In this document: positions 11,136 through 23,248 of the stretch, piece by piece
Numbering within the stretch: position 1 is the first letter of the stretch
How the letters are laid out: every line of letters starts with the position of its first letter
From: Terana coerulea
Taxonomy: Eukaryota > Basidiomycota > Agaricomycetes > Polyporales > Phanerochaetaceae
Direction: 5' to 3'
NCBI GenBank assembly: GCA_024811115.1
Contig: JAKOGH010000696.1
Coordinates: 186,001-250,000 of the forward strand
DNA: 64,000 bases
Program-made: the position numbers and the translations under genes
The notes under the pieces: generated by a model
Told to the model about the DNA's origin: nothing
Database searches by the model: none
Seen by the model: the letters and a program-made list of their open reading frames with translations, nothing else

Positions 11136-13748
11136 TGAAGATACAGCTTGAAGAGAGCGAATGCTTGAGTAAAAGATACAAATGCACTAGGATCCGATGT
11201 GTCGTAAAATTGATCTAAAGGCCAAAGAGTCTTGAGGGGGTAACGTGGGCGAAGGACTGGCTTCGTCCGGGGGGATCTGCAGCTGCAGTCCGGTAGAGGC
11301 TGAGCGGAGGTGGTACCTGTGCAAAAGCTGAGGTCGCCCGTTGGGCCGTACAGGCTTCGGTCGATAGGCGCACAAGAAATTTCGTACGCACGTGGGCAGC
11401 AGCTTCGGCATCCTCCGGCGCCCACGAGCGATTTTGCTTTCTCGGACTGCGTCCAATCAGAATGCTGCTTTTGGACCGTCAAGAGCACACAGGCTGCCTG
11501 TCAGTTAAGGGCGGAAGTTCGCACTTGCAGTACGGGAATTCGGTATGGTTCGGAACCATACTCAAGCTATTTTGTTTTCTTTAGGCTTTTTGGACAGCAC
11601 CAAGCTGATTGACACTGGAGTGCTGGTTACATCCGCGACATAGCCCTCCGGTCCTCATTTTTGCGGCGGGCTGGCACAGTCCTCTGTACGGCAACAGATT
11701 AAATTCTGCTCAACGATGAGTTTGAATGGCGCGGAAGCTCGCTGGATGGAACCTTGAAGTGCAAGATAAATAGCGGTGCAGTGCTGTGAAAGTAGTACCG
11801 TCGTCACTCACGACACCCGCTTATGTCCGTGCTCGCTTCGTGAAGCTTTTTTGGTACGTACTGGCGGTGCTTTATGAATCCCCTTTAGTATAAACTGTAT
11901 CAAATAAGACTATATACTCACAGATACATAGACCGAGACCGGCGGAACAGCAACACTTGCTGAGCACTAGCAAGAGTGACGATAATATTGGGAAAACGTT
12001 TCCATGTCAGATCTGAACGTATACGTCATGGGCCTGCGGTTGAAGATCTACAGCTTGATGAAGGTAAGTCTTCGGAAGGTGTACATACTTCCACCGCGTG
12101 TTGCCACCGTTATTGATGTAGATGGCGGTCTAGGCTGTTACCTTAATCATGGTGAAGGATAATTTTTGATATACTTCTCGGATTTAGCATTGTGAGTCCT
12201 CGCTCATATATCACTGTTACCTCGACAGTATACCTATGTCAACAAGAATTCTGTGACGAGACGGTTTACAGATTTGGCTGCGCTCAGGAAACCGGAGAGG
12301 TTGCATCCGAGTCACAAGCATGGCACATGCCCTCATGCGCCGGCCAACACGAAGTCGCATGTCGACACAAGCATAGGCAAATCCCAACAGGTGGTGCCTC
12401 GCGGGCCGAGACACCAATGTTCAGTACGCACAACGTTCCTGCAGGGGCGGAGCAAATCAGCCCTTACCATCTGTTCCAGGCACACACCAGAATCCCAGGC
12501 CACCCCAAACTCCCCCGCCAACTTCCGTTTACGCAATGCGACGCCCCGCTATGAGCAAACATCATCGCACATCACTGTTATTCACGATGCACAGATGCTG
12601 CCTCCGTCCCAGGACCACGGTGAAGTCTGCGTTATCATTCGCATCGCGGTGCCTGTCGTAAGTGGGCTCTTGTTTGCCTAGATGTCGCCCCGCTGCTTGC
12701 TGCTGCTGAGGCCAATGGCGGTGGTGTCCCTCGTGCACGCAATGATGAAGATCCACAAGCCGCATTGATCCTCTCATACGTTTCTCCCGTGTAGCTTTCG
12801 ATTGCCTTCACACTTCCCATGAAGTTAACGTACGTATGACGCTGCTAGATTTATCACAAATCTAGGCAATGAAGCAGAAGGGTTATCTATGCACCTGCGC
12901 TCACCCACGGGCCCTTGATCTCAGGCCCGCTGACCATCATTCATCTGCGTTTGGTCGAGTGCGCTTTCTCCAGCGCCGCGCTCACTGAGCCCTCGCCAGC
13001 CTGTTCCCCGGCGACCGGAAAAATCGGCGAGTACTGCGAACGTCCGCGTCGCATCGTCGCCGGTCCACTCGGAGCGTTCGCTGCAGGCGGTACGCGCTGC
13101 GACACGGACACCATCTTCGAACGTTGTGACATACGTATCAACTGTTTCATGATCTGTACAACTAAACAAGCGGCGTTTGGGTTTGCAACAAGTGAGCGTC
13201 GTTGCAACTCGCTGCCTGCTGTTATGGCTTCTCCCGGTGGGCTCGTGGCGTTTTTCAACGGGCTTCGACCGCCCGCTACTCGTGTCTGTCCGATCGCGTC
13301 GCGCAGGGGAGGCTGAGGCGATGACCGCATTGGCAATGATGTGGGAAGGCCCTCTCGAAATCAGCACGAGCGTTGTGCGTGGAACTGCGGTCTACAGGTG
13401 TACATTGATATTCGGTCTCACTATATACGCTATACTGTGCTACATAATTACTAACTACTACAGCGTCCTCGCTCTTTAGTGTATGAGCATAAATATGACG
13501 TGATAAAAGGAATGGAGCGGGTGATAAGTTAGCAAATGAGCGAACGGGCATAAATACAGCAATGCAGGGGCGTGTGGCGCGGAATGAGATGCGGAATAAG
13601 TTAAGTCGACGAGAGTATTGCGTAGCGAAAGGATCTGCTCGAGATAAATATTGCGTGTAGACTGGGGTCGGATAATTTATTGTTGCACAGGTTCCATCAG
13701 CGTTCACCGGAACTGCCGATGGTGTTCGTCTTGGTGCTCGCTACCGCA
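11136..13748. other. Long intergenic region upstream of eEF3
   Basis: About 2.6 kb. A CT-rich stretch just before the eEF3 ATG is probably its 5' UTR and core promoter. ORFs between 11300 and 13500 on both strands lack splice-supported extension, domain motifs and coding-like composition. No tRNA or repeat was recognised. Confidence 0.45.
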
Positions 13749-14761
13749 TCAACCGCGACCCGAGCCGTGGCCACTGTGGCTGCCAGGCTGGGAGGAAGAG
13801 CCGCTGTCTCCGCGACTGTGCGACGCGCCTTGCGAGCCAAGCGACTCCTCCTCGCTTTCGTCGATGTCATCAGGCTCGAGGTCCGCCTGGCTGTCTGCGG
13901 TCCTCGTGTGAACACGCGAATGGCGGCGCATGTTGCTTTGCACGCTGAAACTCCGTCCACAGCCTTCATACGGACAGACGTAAGCTATCAACAAGCGCCA
14001 TTCATCAGTGATCACAGTGGTCGCCGAGAGATGAAAACTCACGCCTCTCTCCTGTGTGAGTATTCATATGAATCTGCGGCCATCAGCGCCTGTGAGCACT
14101 TACATCATGCCAATCATCGCTATTCTCATTGCTCACCTTCAAGCTAGAAGGCCGGGTGAACCCTTTGCCACACCAAGTACATTCGTACCTCCCGGTCGCA
14201 TTCCCAGACCGGTCTGCGGACGCGGACCCATAGGGAGCATTGCTTTGCTGCTGCCCGTGATGCGGGTATTGAGGAAGAGGCTGGGAAGCGGCGTACGGAT
14301 ATCCGCTAGTCGCGAGGGCCTGAGGATCAATCCGGGGCACGTTGCGCGAATATGGAGGATGCTGGGCCTGCTGCGTCTGTGGCAGTATCTGGCGGTATGA
14401 AGCGTCGGAGGACGAAGTCGGCCTCGTGTTCTCGGATCTGGACGAGTACGAGTGTGAGCTCGCAGGCGGTCCTCTGGAGCCGTTCGACGGCGTCTGGGCA
14501 CGGGGATGAGAAGGGTGGTCGTCGGCGAGAGCGAGCCGCTGGAAATGATCGTGAGGTGCTGAGGATGTGGAAGGCCTGCGCGAGCCCCCCTTGCGAAGGC
14601 GGGACAGCCTGGGCAAGTTCAGCTTTAGAGGCGGTCAGTGTCGTGTGGCGCAAAGCCATGAAACAGATCATACCTCCGAAGATGTCTCGGATGGGTGGCA
14701 AAGTCGGTCGCCCGGTGGTTTGCCGCGAAGGGTCGTAATATTGCGAGGACTGGCGAGACAT
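13749..14761 (-). CDS. C2H2 zinc-finger protein, two fingers
   Basis: Exons (minus): 14761-14674, 14622-14137, 14073-14043 (31 nt), 13984-13749. The N-terminus MSRQSSQYYDPSRQ...LPPIRDIFG is followed by a Ser/Gln/Pro/Tyr-rich region. Finger 1 is CTWCGKGFTRPSSLK plus IHMNTHTGER, completed only by the 31-nt exon. Finger 2 is CPYEGCGRSFSVQSNMRRH with SRVHT. The C-terminus is acidic, then Ser/Gly/His-rich. Two adjacent fingers with the TGER linker indicate DNA binding and a transcription-factor role; target unknown. Exon 2 enters in one frame (ELAQAVPPSQGG) and continues in another (RRPSTSSAPHDHFQ); the switch lies at the C6 run 14585-14590, where five bases would keep the frame. An alternative acceptor for exon 2 cannot be excluded. 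Confidence 0.8.
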
Positions 14762-15872
14762 GTTCGGAGGAGAGGTTGGGTGGCTTGCAGGTGCCGGTTT
14801 TGGCAGAGTGACGTGGAGTCATATATATCCCCGCGCAGAAATATACGAAAACGGCAGTGCAGGGCAACTGCAACCGCATGACGGAGCGTGCTGGGAATCA
14901 AACAGGTAGCTTCAGTTCGTCCCAGACGATCGGCGAATCATCGCGCTACAAACGCGATCTTGACCCGCTCCAGGGGACTAACGGCGGCCGTCACCACGGT
15001 TTCCGAGATACTCGACAACGAATGATGTCGGTCGCTATCTTCAGGCACCGTACAGGCGTACACAGGCCGTAGGATTGCAGAAGAGAATTCATCTGTACGA
15101 ATAGCACTATGTGCTAATCCGTGCACTGGGAGGGTAGGAAGGGAAGAAGTCGACCGCGAAGAATCGCATGTGCGATGGGATTACGATCGACTGAGAGATT
15201 CGGGAGGGGCTTGATAGACGCAGTTCATCAGTGGCTGTGCGGGCGAGCTCTGGCGTTTGTTTTTGGTATTACTGATCCCTCTGTCATAATTACCTCGACC
15301 GCGGCCTTGCGTCAGCCTCCTGCTGCGTGTAGACGGAAGCCAGCGGCATCTGTGGAAGCGAAGTAGTTCATTAGTCCGTAGTAGGAGAGAGCGTAGTGCC
15401 ACCTTCACCTGCGGCGGAACAAAGCCTACGCAGCGCAACGCTTTGGCACAGTCAGCCTGTCAGAATGTGTAGTACTTGCTGACCTTCCGGAGGCAAACAA
15501 AACACGCGGGTGTGGTTATTCAATGATGGCAAAGCAGTCATCACGCATTGAAGATGCTCCTTCCAGTGTACAGATCGCATTGTGGCCTACTGTGACCCTA
15601 AAGTAGCCCAGGGGCGAAGGCTCATAGATGGCCGATTGAGCGAAGGGAAAGCGTACCGGCGGGAATATGTTGCCTGAGTTCCGCTCTCACAGTCTCCGGC
15701 CCTGCAGCTTGCGTATGCGACCCTGTGATTCCAGAACGCACGTAATCATGTAGGTGCAGCTGAGGTTGTATTGCTCCAGAGGTGGAGAGACAGTTCCCAG
15801 ACGCAAACGGAGATCCCGATGCAAAAGCTCCGGAAGACATGTTACGGTAGCTGGGCCCCAGCTCCGAGAGCC
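14762..15872. other. Intergenic between two minus-strand genes
   Basis: Apart from the TATA-like site at 14821, I see no feature. It holds the promoter of the C2H2 gene and the 3' flank of the BolA-like gene. Confidence 0.45.
14821..14828 (-). promoter_or_regulatory. Possible TATA box of the C2H2 gene
   Basis: ATATATAT lies about 60 bases upstream of the ATG at 14761, a plausible core-promoter position. Motif evidence only. Confidence 0.4.
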
Positions 15873-16503
15873 TCACGCGGCATTTGCCTTCTCGAGTTCT
15901 TCCGGGGTCTTTGTCTTCAGGGACAGCGCATGGAGACCCTGGGAGAGCTCGTTGGCAAGCGCACTGTAGATCATTCGGTGCCGTTGCATGGTCGTCTGCG
16001 TTAATAGCGAAGATCGACATCAACCATGCGGTGAAGCCAAAGAGCACACTAACCTTGCCCTTGAATGCTTCTGAGACAACATCAACAGAGAAATCTGCAT
16101 CAAATGTAAGCGGCACAAAGCTCCTCATCACGCGAGCGCAAAGGTGAGCGCAAGAGTCATACGTACGAGTTTCCCCGCTGCCGCCGCCCTGCACTCTCAT
16201 AGCTGCATGATGTCGATGCTGCCAAGAGTCGTTTGTAATCCTCAGCTCAGACGGCTCGAGAACGGTCGTGAGCTGCCGGCGCAGCGTGTCCAGAGAGTGT
16301 CCTACGCATGAGCTGAAACGCGACATATGCTTGGGTGAAACGATGCGCACCTTCTCACGGATTGATAGTTCAACAGGGCCTGCTTGCTCCGCAGACATAT
16401 GCAGGGCTCTCAACAACGGCGCAGCGGGCAGACGAAAGGCAAGACGGTTTCTGTGCAACGAGATGCACCGAGAGGCAAGCATGTCGAGGAGAGACAGAGG
16501 CAA
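15873..16503 (-). CDS. BolA-like protein
   Basis: BolA proteins work with monothiol glutaredoxins in Fe-S cluster trafficking and iron sensing. Exons (minus): 16503-16351, 16272-16167, 16094-16054, 15995-15873; introns 78, 72 and 58 nt. After splicing: SIREKLTTVLEPSELRITND, SWQHRHHAAMRVQGGGSGETH, FSVDVVSEAFKGK, TTMQRHRMIYSALANELSQG, then HALSLKTKTPEELEKA. The invariant RHR of the BolA helix is present. The first 45 or so residues are rich in Arg, Leu and Ser with few acidic residues, compatible with a mitochondrial presequence (a BOL1/BOL3-type protein). The start at 16503 is the first Met; a Met at 16482 is equally possible. It shares a 189-bp divergent promoter with the + strand gene at 16693. 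No frame break. Confidence 0.9.
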
Positions 16504-16692
16504 AGCGCCCAGGCGGACATTCCGTCACCACGTGGGTCACGGTCGTGACCAGAAAGTGACGGTCGTGACGGGCCGCAATTAAGCGTGTCATGTCCGTCAC
16601 GGTCCACACTTTGGTCCCGACGCTCACAACGGTCGCCGACGAGGCTCGTGTATTTTTGCAAAACAACAGGTTTTGAGAACAAAAAACACAGC
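16504..16692. promoter_or_regulatory. Divergent promoter with repeated GTCAC palindromes
   Basis: Short bidirectional promoter. It contains a CACGTG E-box (16529-16534), a near-palindrome GTCACGGTCGTGAC at 16536-16549, a close second copy GTGACGGTCGTGAC at 16556-16569, and a half copy GTCACGGTC at 16596-16604. The repeats suggest sites for a dimeric factor controlling both genes. This is inferred from symmetry only. Confidence 0.5.
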
Positions 16693-18344
16693 ATGGCTAT
16701 CCAAAGTCCTGATGGCCCGCAGACAGTAGAGAGGGAATTGACACACAATCAACGTGGCCTCGTGGATACGTGTTTCGAGGAGGGCAACTACGAATCCGCC
16801 ATCTCACTGCTTGACAAGGTCAGGCACCCCGCCAGCAAGCCTTACCCGTGCGCCATTTTCCTCGCTTTTCTGCTCGTTGAAATAAGCTCATAAAGCCATC
16901 ACAGTTCTCATGTGCGCACTGTGGTCTACATTGCCTTGTACCCACCGCCTTCCGCGGATTACGATAATGTCCCATCGCGGATGGACGCCATTCCATCTTC
17001 GCCAAGTAAATTCGCTGCAAGGAATCAACGAGGAGCTCATGCTCCTACCACGTCGGCATCGGAGGCTTCACAGCGGTTGCTGAAGACCTATGCTCAGACC
17101 AACACACCAGGCTCGCTCTTACGCGCTCTGCCTAGTTATGGCACTTCCGACATACCGGGTTTGAACATAGCTCTGCCAAATGCTCTTGCTATTGACGATG
17201 ACAACGATTCGGACATCACGCGGGCTTCACGTCGGATCCGAGAGGCAAAGAACTGTTGGGAGATCCTACGAGAGGGTTTCGTGATACGTGAAGTCGCTGG
17301 AGCCCACGCCTCAACTTCAAGCCCGAGGAAACCCAGCCGTCGCCGCAATGAGGATCTATCTGACCGTGAAGGATCTCCTGACGACATTCCCAGCCCTGTA
17401 GCGGAGCATGCATGGCCGGTTCTTGAGTGGCTACTTATGTTGTTCGAAAAGGACGAAGCGGCCACAGCTCACAACGCGCAAGGTACGCTTCACATACCCG
17501 CGCCCCTTCTTACCCCTGATTGTTTACCTCAGCACGCTACTCTCCCCTTCTTCTGTCCCAAATCCCCTCTAGCCGATCACCATCAGGTTCCAGATGGGAT
17601 GTCGAAGCCCCTCTTGATATCGTGTTCTACAGCCTTCAGCAGCAAGGGAGGTCAAGTCTGGGGACCCGGCTCCTCGCACTCGTGAGCAAACCTTTCTGGC
17701 CTCTCGCAGCATTACTCCCTGACCTACGTTAAATCTCAGCTTATCAATCTCACAGCGACCGTTTTCGTTGATTTGACCATGATCCTGAATGCTGTGAGCA
17801 CCCGCTGCTCGGGTGTTACCACAGAGGCCCTGCATGCCCTCTTCGATCTCCTACCGTCGTCGCCAATCTGCAACAAATTCCAGGTCGTGCTGTGCAAACT
17901 TTGCCTTGTGGGATCTTCATCCGGGCTCGGACAGAAGGCGAAGCCTAGGCCTCAAGCGAGGGTGCGCCCCGGCCAGCACCCAGGCCGCGTGGACAAGACG
18001 CAATCAAGGAAAACGGTGCTGCTCAGCCGTCGCCAGCACCGGCCCGTGAGACGATGCGCAAGTTGTACCCAATCCCCGCTGCGGCCGACGTACTCGAGCT
18101 GCTCCGGAGTTCGTCAAACACTGCGTCGCCAGACCTTGCACTGCAAATCAAGTTCCACCTGCTGTGCGCGTTTGGCACGTTGCAAGAGCAATTTAGCACG
18201 GATGACAAGGATCCAGGTTGGCCGCAAGTCCTGGAGAATGGCGACCTCAAGCGAGCGGTAGACTCGGCCTTCGCAACCTCACAAGATGCAACACTGGTTC
18301 AAGACCTAAAAACAATTCTGGGGATCTCGGGATGGTATAGTTAG
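16693..18344 (+). CDS. Conserved-looking protein of unknown function
   Basis: Not recognised. Proposed exons: 16693-16847, 16905-17482, 17533-17681, 17740-17883, 17935-17961 (27 nt), 18009-18344; about 460 aa. Introns are 57, 50, 58, 51 and 47 nt with GT-AG ends. The N-terminus GLVDTCFEEGNYESAISLL has a TPR-like helical look. The middle is Ser/Arg-rich and charged (SSPRKPSRRRNEDLSDREG). The C-terminal half looks helical (ALHALFDLLPSS, ADVLELLRSSS, LQIKFHLLCAFGTLQEQF), and the protein ends KTILGISGWYS. The 17884-17934 intron is a multiple of three and could be retained. No transmembrane segment or signal peptide. It may be co-regulated with the BolA-like gene through the shared promoter. Confidence 0.65.
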
Positions 18345-18705
18345 ACACGTTGCCGCTAACATAGCTTCAGATTCTCTCGATTCATTACATTTATTTTATC
18401 ACGGCGAGTCTTACTGTTTGCCCCATGTTGCTTACGCAGTTCATGGCGTCGTGCGCGCAGTTATGTACGCTATGCACCTGGCCAAGTCCGTTCCCAGACG
18501 GTCTGCAGGGTCGGAACGTTCCACTAGTTGGCTCGGAAATGTCGTCATCTCGATGTACTTCAAGCTGTGTGTATATTATACAACTTCATTCCATGACCCC
18601 GGAGGTTAGAACGGCCATGACATGCGGCCGGTGCCTGACAAAATGTCAACGGGTAGGCTCGGTGCACTTGCCTCTTGAAACATGATCCCGAGGCACGGCG
18701 TGGCC
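18345..18705. other. Convergent intergenic region
   Basis: About 360 bases between two gene tails, with AT-rich stretches suited to 3' UTRs. No feature seen. Confidence 0.5.
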
Positions 18706-19653
18706 CTATGCGTAACCCGCCTGGTTGAGCAGTACCCGGCCTGCCACGCCCTGCTCTGCGGCCGGTGCTGCGCTCTGATACATATCAAGCGGGATGTAAC
18801 CTATGTAGTGTGAGCTGCCGAATCCGCCGACGTAGTAGATGCTCTGGGCCATTCGTGGGTAGTTAGCGGATGCAAAGGCCAAAGATTGACAGACTACGTA
18901 CGTGTGGGTCGAATCGCGCCCAGTACGCCTGGGTTCATACGTAAGTATATCGCCGCTCTCACTCAAGATGGGCAGAACCCGGTAACAATCGTACTCACGA
19001 TGTGGGGTTCATCAGGGCCTGGCAGCCAATGACGAGCGTCCGGGTGCTTGGAGAGATAGCACGCCTGAAGCCTCTCCCTGTCTGGCGTGACGCTGAGGTC
19101 CTGGAAGACAGTGACGTTGCCCATGAGGGCGACGCGGCCACGGCTTGCGGCGGGATGCGCTGGTCCTATCGAGATGGATGCCGCGTGAGACGGTGAATGG
19201 AGGATGTTCTGGCTATGGCGGGATATCGGCATGACGAGCAGCGTGAGCGACCCGTTGGAGTGACAGCTGTTGATGAGTTGGGTGAACAACGTTCGAGGGA
19301 CTCTACAGCGAGCGGCATTCTACCTGCCGTAGTATTCTTGAAGTGAGAACGGCTGCCCTAGTTTATAGTCGGCAAGTTAGAGCTCGGGCCGTCCTCGTTA
19401 GAACCACAGTGACAGAACAGGTACACACCTGCCAGGCTTTCATGACTCTCAGGATACGTCGTCGCCATATAGCCTATTGAATTTGACGAGTTATCTACGA
19501 GGTTTCTAGCCAGCCTAGCTGCGTGATCAAAGTATATCAGCGAACCGTTCTGTAAGCTCATAGGACGCATGATCTACCTGCGTCTTCCACGGTCTCCTTT
19601 GCGAGCGAGCGCCACACGCAGAGTAAAGTTGCAAACAAAGTCCACAGGATCAT
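18706..19653 (-). CDS. Secreted CREG-like / PNP-oxidase-fold protein
   Basis: Exons (minus): 19653-19578, 19518-19429, 19357-19324 (34 nt), 19266-18999, 18928-18902 (27 nt), 18843-18706; introns 57-71 nt. A hydrophobic signal peptide (MILWTLFATLLCVWRSLA) starts right after an in-frame stop. The body is KETVEDAARLARNLVDNS, SIGYMATTYPES, QPFSLQEYYGSCHSNGSLTL, GRVALMGNVTVFQD, CYLSKHPDARHWLPGPDE, then YWARFDPHSIYYVGGFG. This order matches the split-barrel flavin-binding fold of CREG (cellular repressor of E1A-stimulated genes) and fungal PNPOx-like proteins. CREG members often lack FMN and enzyme activity, so no reaction is assigned. It probably acts in the secretory pathway or outside the cell. 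The 27-nt exon (AYWARFDPH) is needed to keep the fold. Confidence 0.82.
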
Positions 19654-19952
19654 CTTGCCGGAGTAGTGGTCCTAGTTCGGCTCGATGCGCAAGTCCAGGT
19701 AGACAGTCTATGCTGCGGTGGTATGAGTGCAACCCTGAGTACCACCACGGTGCCCCGCATGAACGGCGCTTATGCGGGAGCACTCCTGCACAGGCGTCCG
19801 TATAAGGAAGGTCTAATCAGTGAAAACTCGATATCATGCATGCCCATTCATGGGCAAGTTAGAACAGTCAGGTTGACTACAAACCATGTCCACAAAGCAG
19901 TACATCTTCTCTACATCGTGTTCGCCTATAACTACAGACTGCGCAAGAAAAT

Positions 19953-22900
19953 CTACGCAAGTTCGTCCGACTCGTACTCCTCAACCTCTGACTCCTGCAC
20001 GTCAACGTCTACCAAATCTCCATCATCCACCCCTCCCCGCTCTTTGCCTTTGCCCTGCTGCGTCCGATACATATTCGCCAAGAATTCGGGGGTGCTTGCG
20101 TTTTCTATCGCTTTGTCGGTTCTCACACGGATGAAGCGGGGGAACCGTAGGCTCAGGCCGCGCGCGGACGAGACCAGCCCGAGAGCGGCTACAGACACTG
20201 GACTGAGCGTGACGCTAGACGTAAAGGTCGTGAGATAAAATATGCGAAATCTAAGGTATGTGGGGAACGTACTCCGCCCCGCGGATCTCCCATACCTCCT
20301 GGGGCTTGAAGTAGACCTCAGGTTTCAACCCTGCAGCTGCGGTTTCAGTCGCTAACACAATGACTCGTATGCATTGGATTTACCACCAGTGAGAACTTCA
20401 TCACCCCATTGTGGCTGCCGAGAGCACGTATCCGAGTCTCGGGATAGCGCTCTTTCAGATCCTGTAAGCATGGTTAGAAAGAGCTGCGGGCGGTGGTCCT
20501 ACGAAGTCGGAAAAGATGCCTGTGGACCGTCGTTCGCATCTTATGCAACATGTCATGGCTAAAGCATTACGAGGACGAACCTGACATGCACTTGCAAACG
20601 GCGACAAGCTTTCCAGCGTCGTGGTCCCAGATTGCCAGAAGTATCGGGCTCCACCACTGTGCCTTGCGCCCGTTCCCGTGCCATGCGCCGATGGGGACGA
20701 GATCAAGGCTGTCTCCGAGGCCATTGACATAGTCCTTCTTCAGCTTTAGCCAGGCGGCTGTGCGTTTATCTGATACCGGACATGCCACGGAAGCGTCAGA
20801 GCGAAGCGCTGCAGCACGCCGACAGCGGTACGGTCAGACGCACCCGGCTCATACGTAGCGGGCAGGGGCTTTCGTCTCGATTTGCCTTCTTTGCCGTCTT
20901 CAAGCAGCTCGCCGCTATCCAAGAGCTATGAACGCCACAATGGTCAGTACGCCGATCAAAACCAAAACCAAGCACATGTGGGGTGCATACCTTGATCATG
21001 AGGCCCTCGCTGCGGCCGTTCACAGCCTCCTGCCAGAACTGCTCCACCGCATCCTTGCCGTCCGCGCTCTCGATGCTCTGCACGTGCTGAAATCGCGCCG
21101 CGCCCTTTTTCTCTGGTGTTAAGGGGGAAAGACGGTGCGAAGCAGCGATCTGCGCTGGCGAAACGGCTTCTCCAGAAGGATCTATCAACCGGCACTGTCA
21201 GCGCAGGGACCGATGGTGAGCTAGTTCCGCAGCGCTCACCTCTCCGTTCAGGTACATCAAGTCAAAGGCAAAGACAGAAACTGAGACTTTCACGTCGTCC
21301 AGCTTGACCTCCCGCCGCGCCCGGTTCGACAGTTCCTGGAAGGACCTGAGGCTGCCATCCGCTGGATCGATAGCCACAATCTCGGCATCCAGGATAAATG
21401 ACTCGGTGCCTGCGGAATTTGCAAAGATACCGTCGACTAGGGAGACCACGTCAGGATACTGTTACCGACGGCATCAGACAATGTATCACAATATCAGGAC
21501 ATTGTATCCTATGATCGTAACACAAGATGCGACTTGCCTTGTCGGTCATGTCTTCAAGGTGACGTGAGAAGATCTTCACGAAGTTCTTGCCTTCGGATCG
21601 TCTGGCTGCGTGTATTTGTGCTCGCTGCCCGTCGTACTTGAATTCAGCACTAAACTGTTGTGCTCCAAGTAGGTCATAAATCTCGTCCAGTGACCGGGTC
21701 GGGGAGCCAAGAGTGGGAAGCAGGGGAATCCCTACAAGAGTCCCGATCAGTGGGTGTTCTCACCGAGTGAAGACAAAATACTGACCCACGGTCAACGGCA
21801 GGCGTTCAGATAAACCTTCCAGCCCGACATCTAAAAGAGCCTGTGCGATATGGTCGTAATTGGGATGTAAGACGTAAGCTTTCTTGATCACGGCTTCCGC
21901 TTTGGTGAACTTTTCCTGCAGATCGTCCCTGGCTCTGTCCACATTCTTCTTCTTCGGACCTAAATCCACCGGCTTTGACCTGGGCAAGCTCTTCCTGTCG
22001 TGCAGTAGAAGGTAGGATCCTCGGGTGCAAGAGTTGCTGGCGGGGTCAAGACCATCGCCCTCGCAAGCGCAGTAAGAATAGACGTGCGTACGGCACCCAC
22101 GCGTAAATTTTGGCCCAGAGTTCGGACGAGATAGCGAACCTCTTCGCCTTTGGCCGACACAAGGAGCTTCTGCACTAAGCCTTGCTTGGCTTTAGCAGCG
22201 CCGGACCCTTTGGACCGCGCAATCTTCAACAAGGCATCATAGACACCAATGATCAACAATGGGGGTGCGGAACAAGGGTTCGCACGTTAGATTTGGCCTC
22301 AAATGCCACGTCCCCTATACACGCTCTCATAAGTCCGAGGTTTCAATAGGGAGTGTATCCATTCACCTGGATCACCGGTGGTGTTGTATAGACGCCGCAG
22401 AGCAGAAGAGGTTAGTCCAGAGACATCTTGAATTGCTTTGGATACAATTGAAGGCCCTAAACCTAGTTCCGTGGGTGAATATGGTGGCGTAAGGGAATTT
22501 GAGAGTAAGTATAACGTTGGCCGCAGAGATGCGGGGTGATACTGGATGACAGTTCGCAAAGTATTCGTAAGAACGTTCAAGATTGCTATGCGAGATCGTG
22601 TTCCAGACAGGGTCGCCAGCGCATGTGCGAGGAATGAATAGGGAGCTGCGGAACCTGCCCTCCACGGGCATGTATCCAAAGGATAGGCAACAGGGTCCAA
22701 GTCCAACTGGAGTGTACGTTGTGGCGGTTCCCGCGTCCTCGGTAGTTCCCAGTGTACGAGTGTTTTTACTGTGATCAAAACCGAGTTCAGTCTTCGCTGA
22801 AACCTCAGGGCTGGGTGCTGCGCCATAGAGATTCTTTCGCTTCCGTCTCGGGGCTGCCTGCCGTCCCTCGCGCCGACTCCTCAAGAAGGTCGACGTCTAT

Positions 22901-23248
22901 GATTTCTGGAGGCTCCTTAGCAACCGTGGCCTTACTGGACACCGCTATCGTCCGTGCCCTTGTCTCCATTAGGCGGAGCATATGGATATCAAGGCCTTCA
23001 TCCTCCGCTAGCCGCCTCGCGAGAGCTTCGTCATCAGCGAGATTATGGGAGGTCGAACCCGACGGTATTGTGGCGCCGGCCCGTTCTAGGCGGCCCGCTT
23101 TGCTGCCACTGGAACTCGCTTTGCTGGGGCTGGGGGTCGTTCGAGCCTTGAAGAAAGTGTCAAGACTGTGTTGGTTGTCCGGGGCCGTGTCGAGGCCGCG
23201 CCGCTTCCGCGGAGTTGCCGGGCTGCTCGAGAGGGCGCGCTTGGACAT
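19953..23248 (-). CDS. CDC9: DNA ligase I (ATP-dependent)
   Basis: Joins Okazaki fragments and seals repair nicks. Exons (minus): 23248-22367, 22314-21786, 21731-21538, 21458-21240, 21181-20991, 20925-20844, 20769-20581, 20519-20503 (17 nt), 20461-20428 (34 nt), 20351-20273, 20214-19953. The start MSKRALSSSPATPRKRRG leads to a PCNA-binding PIP box QHSLDTFF, then Ser-rich sequence. The DNA-binding domain includes APYSFLAHALATLSGTRSR and GPSIVSKAIQ. The adenylated Lys is in EFKYDGQRAQIH; later motifs are ESFILDAEIVAID, FAFDLMYLNGE, EGLMIK, TAAWLKLKKDYV and VWEIRGADVTLSPV. The OB fold ends LSLRFPRFIRVR. Intron 21459-21537 has a GC donor (GCAAGT). One-base slips occur at G5 runs 22261-22265 and 21123-21127, and near 22868, 22690 and 21960. 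The breaks fall in conserved blocks, so sequence error is likelier than decay, but five in one gene leaves some doubt. Confidence 0.92.
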
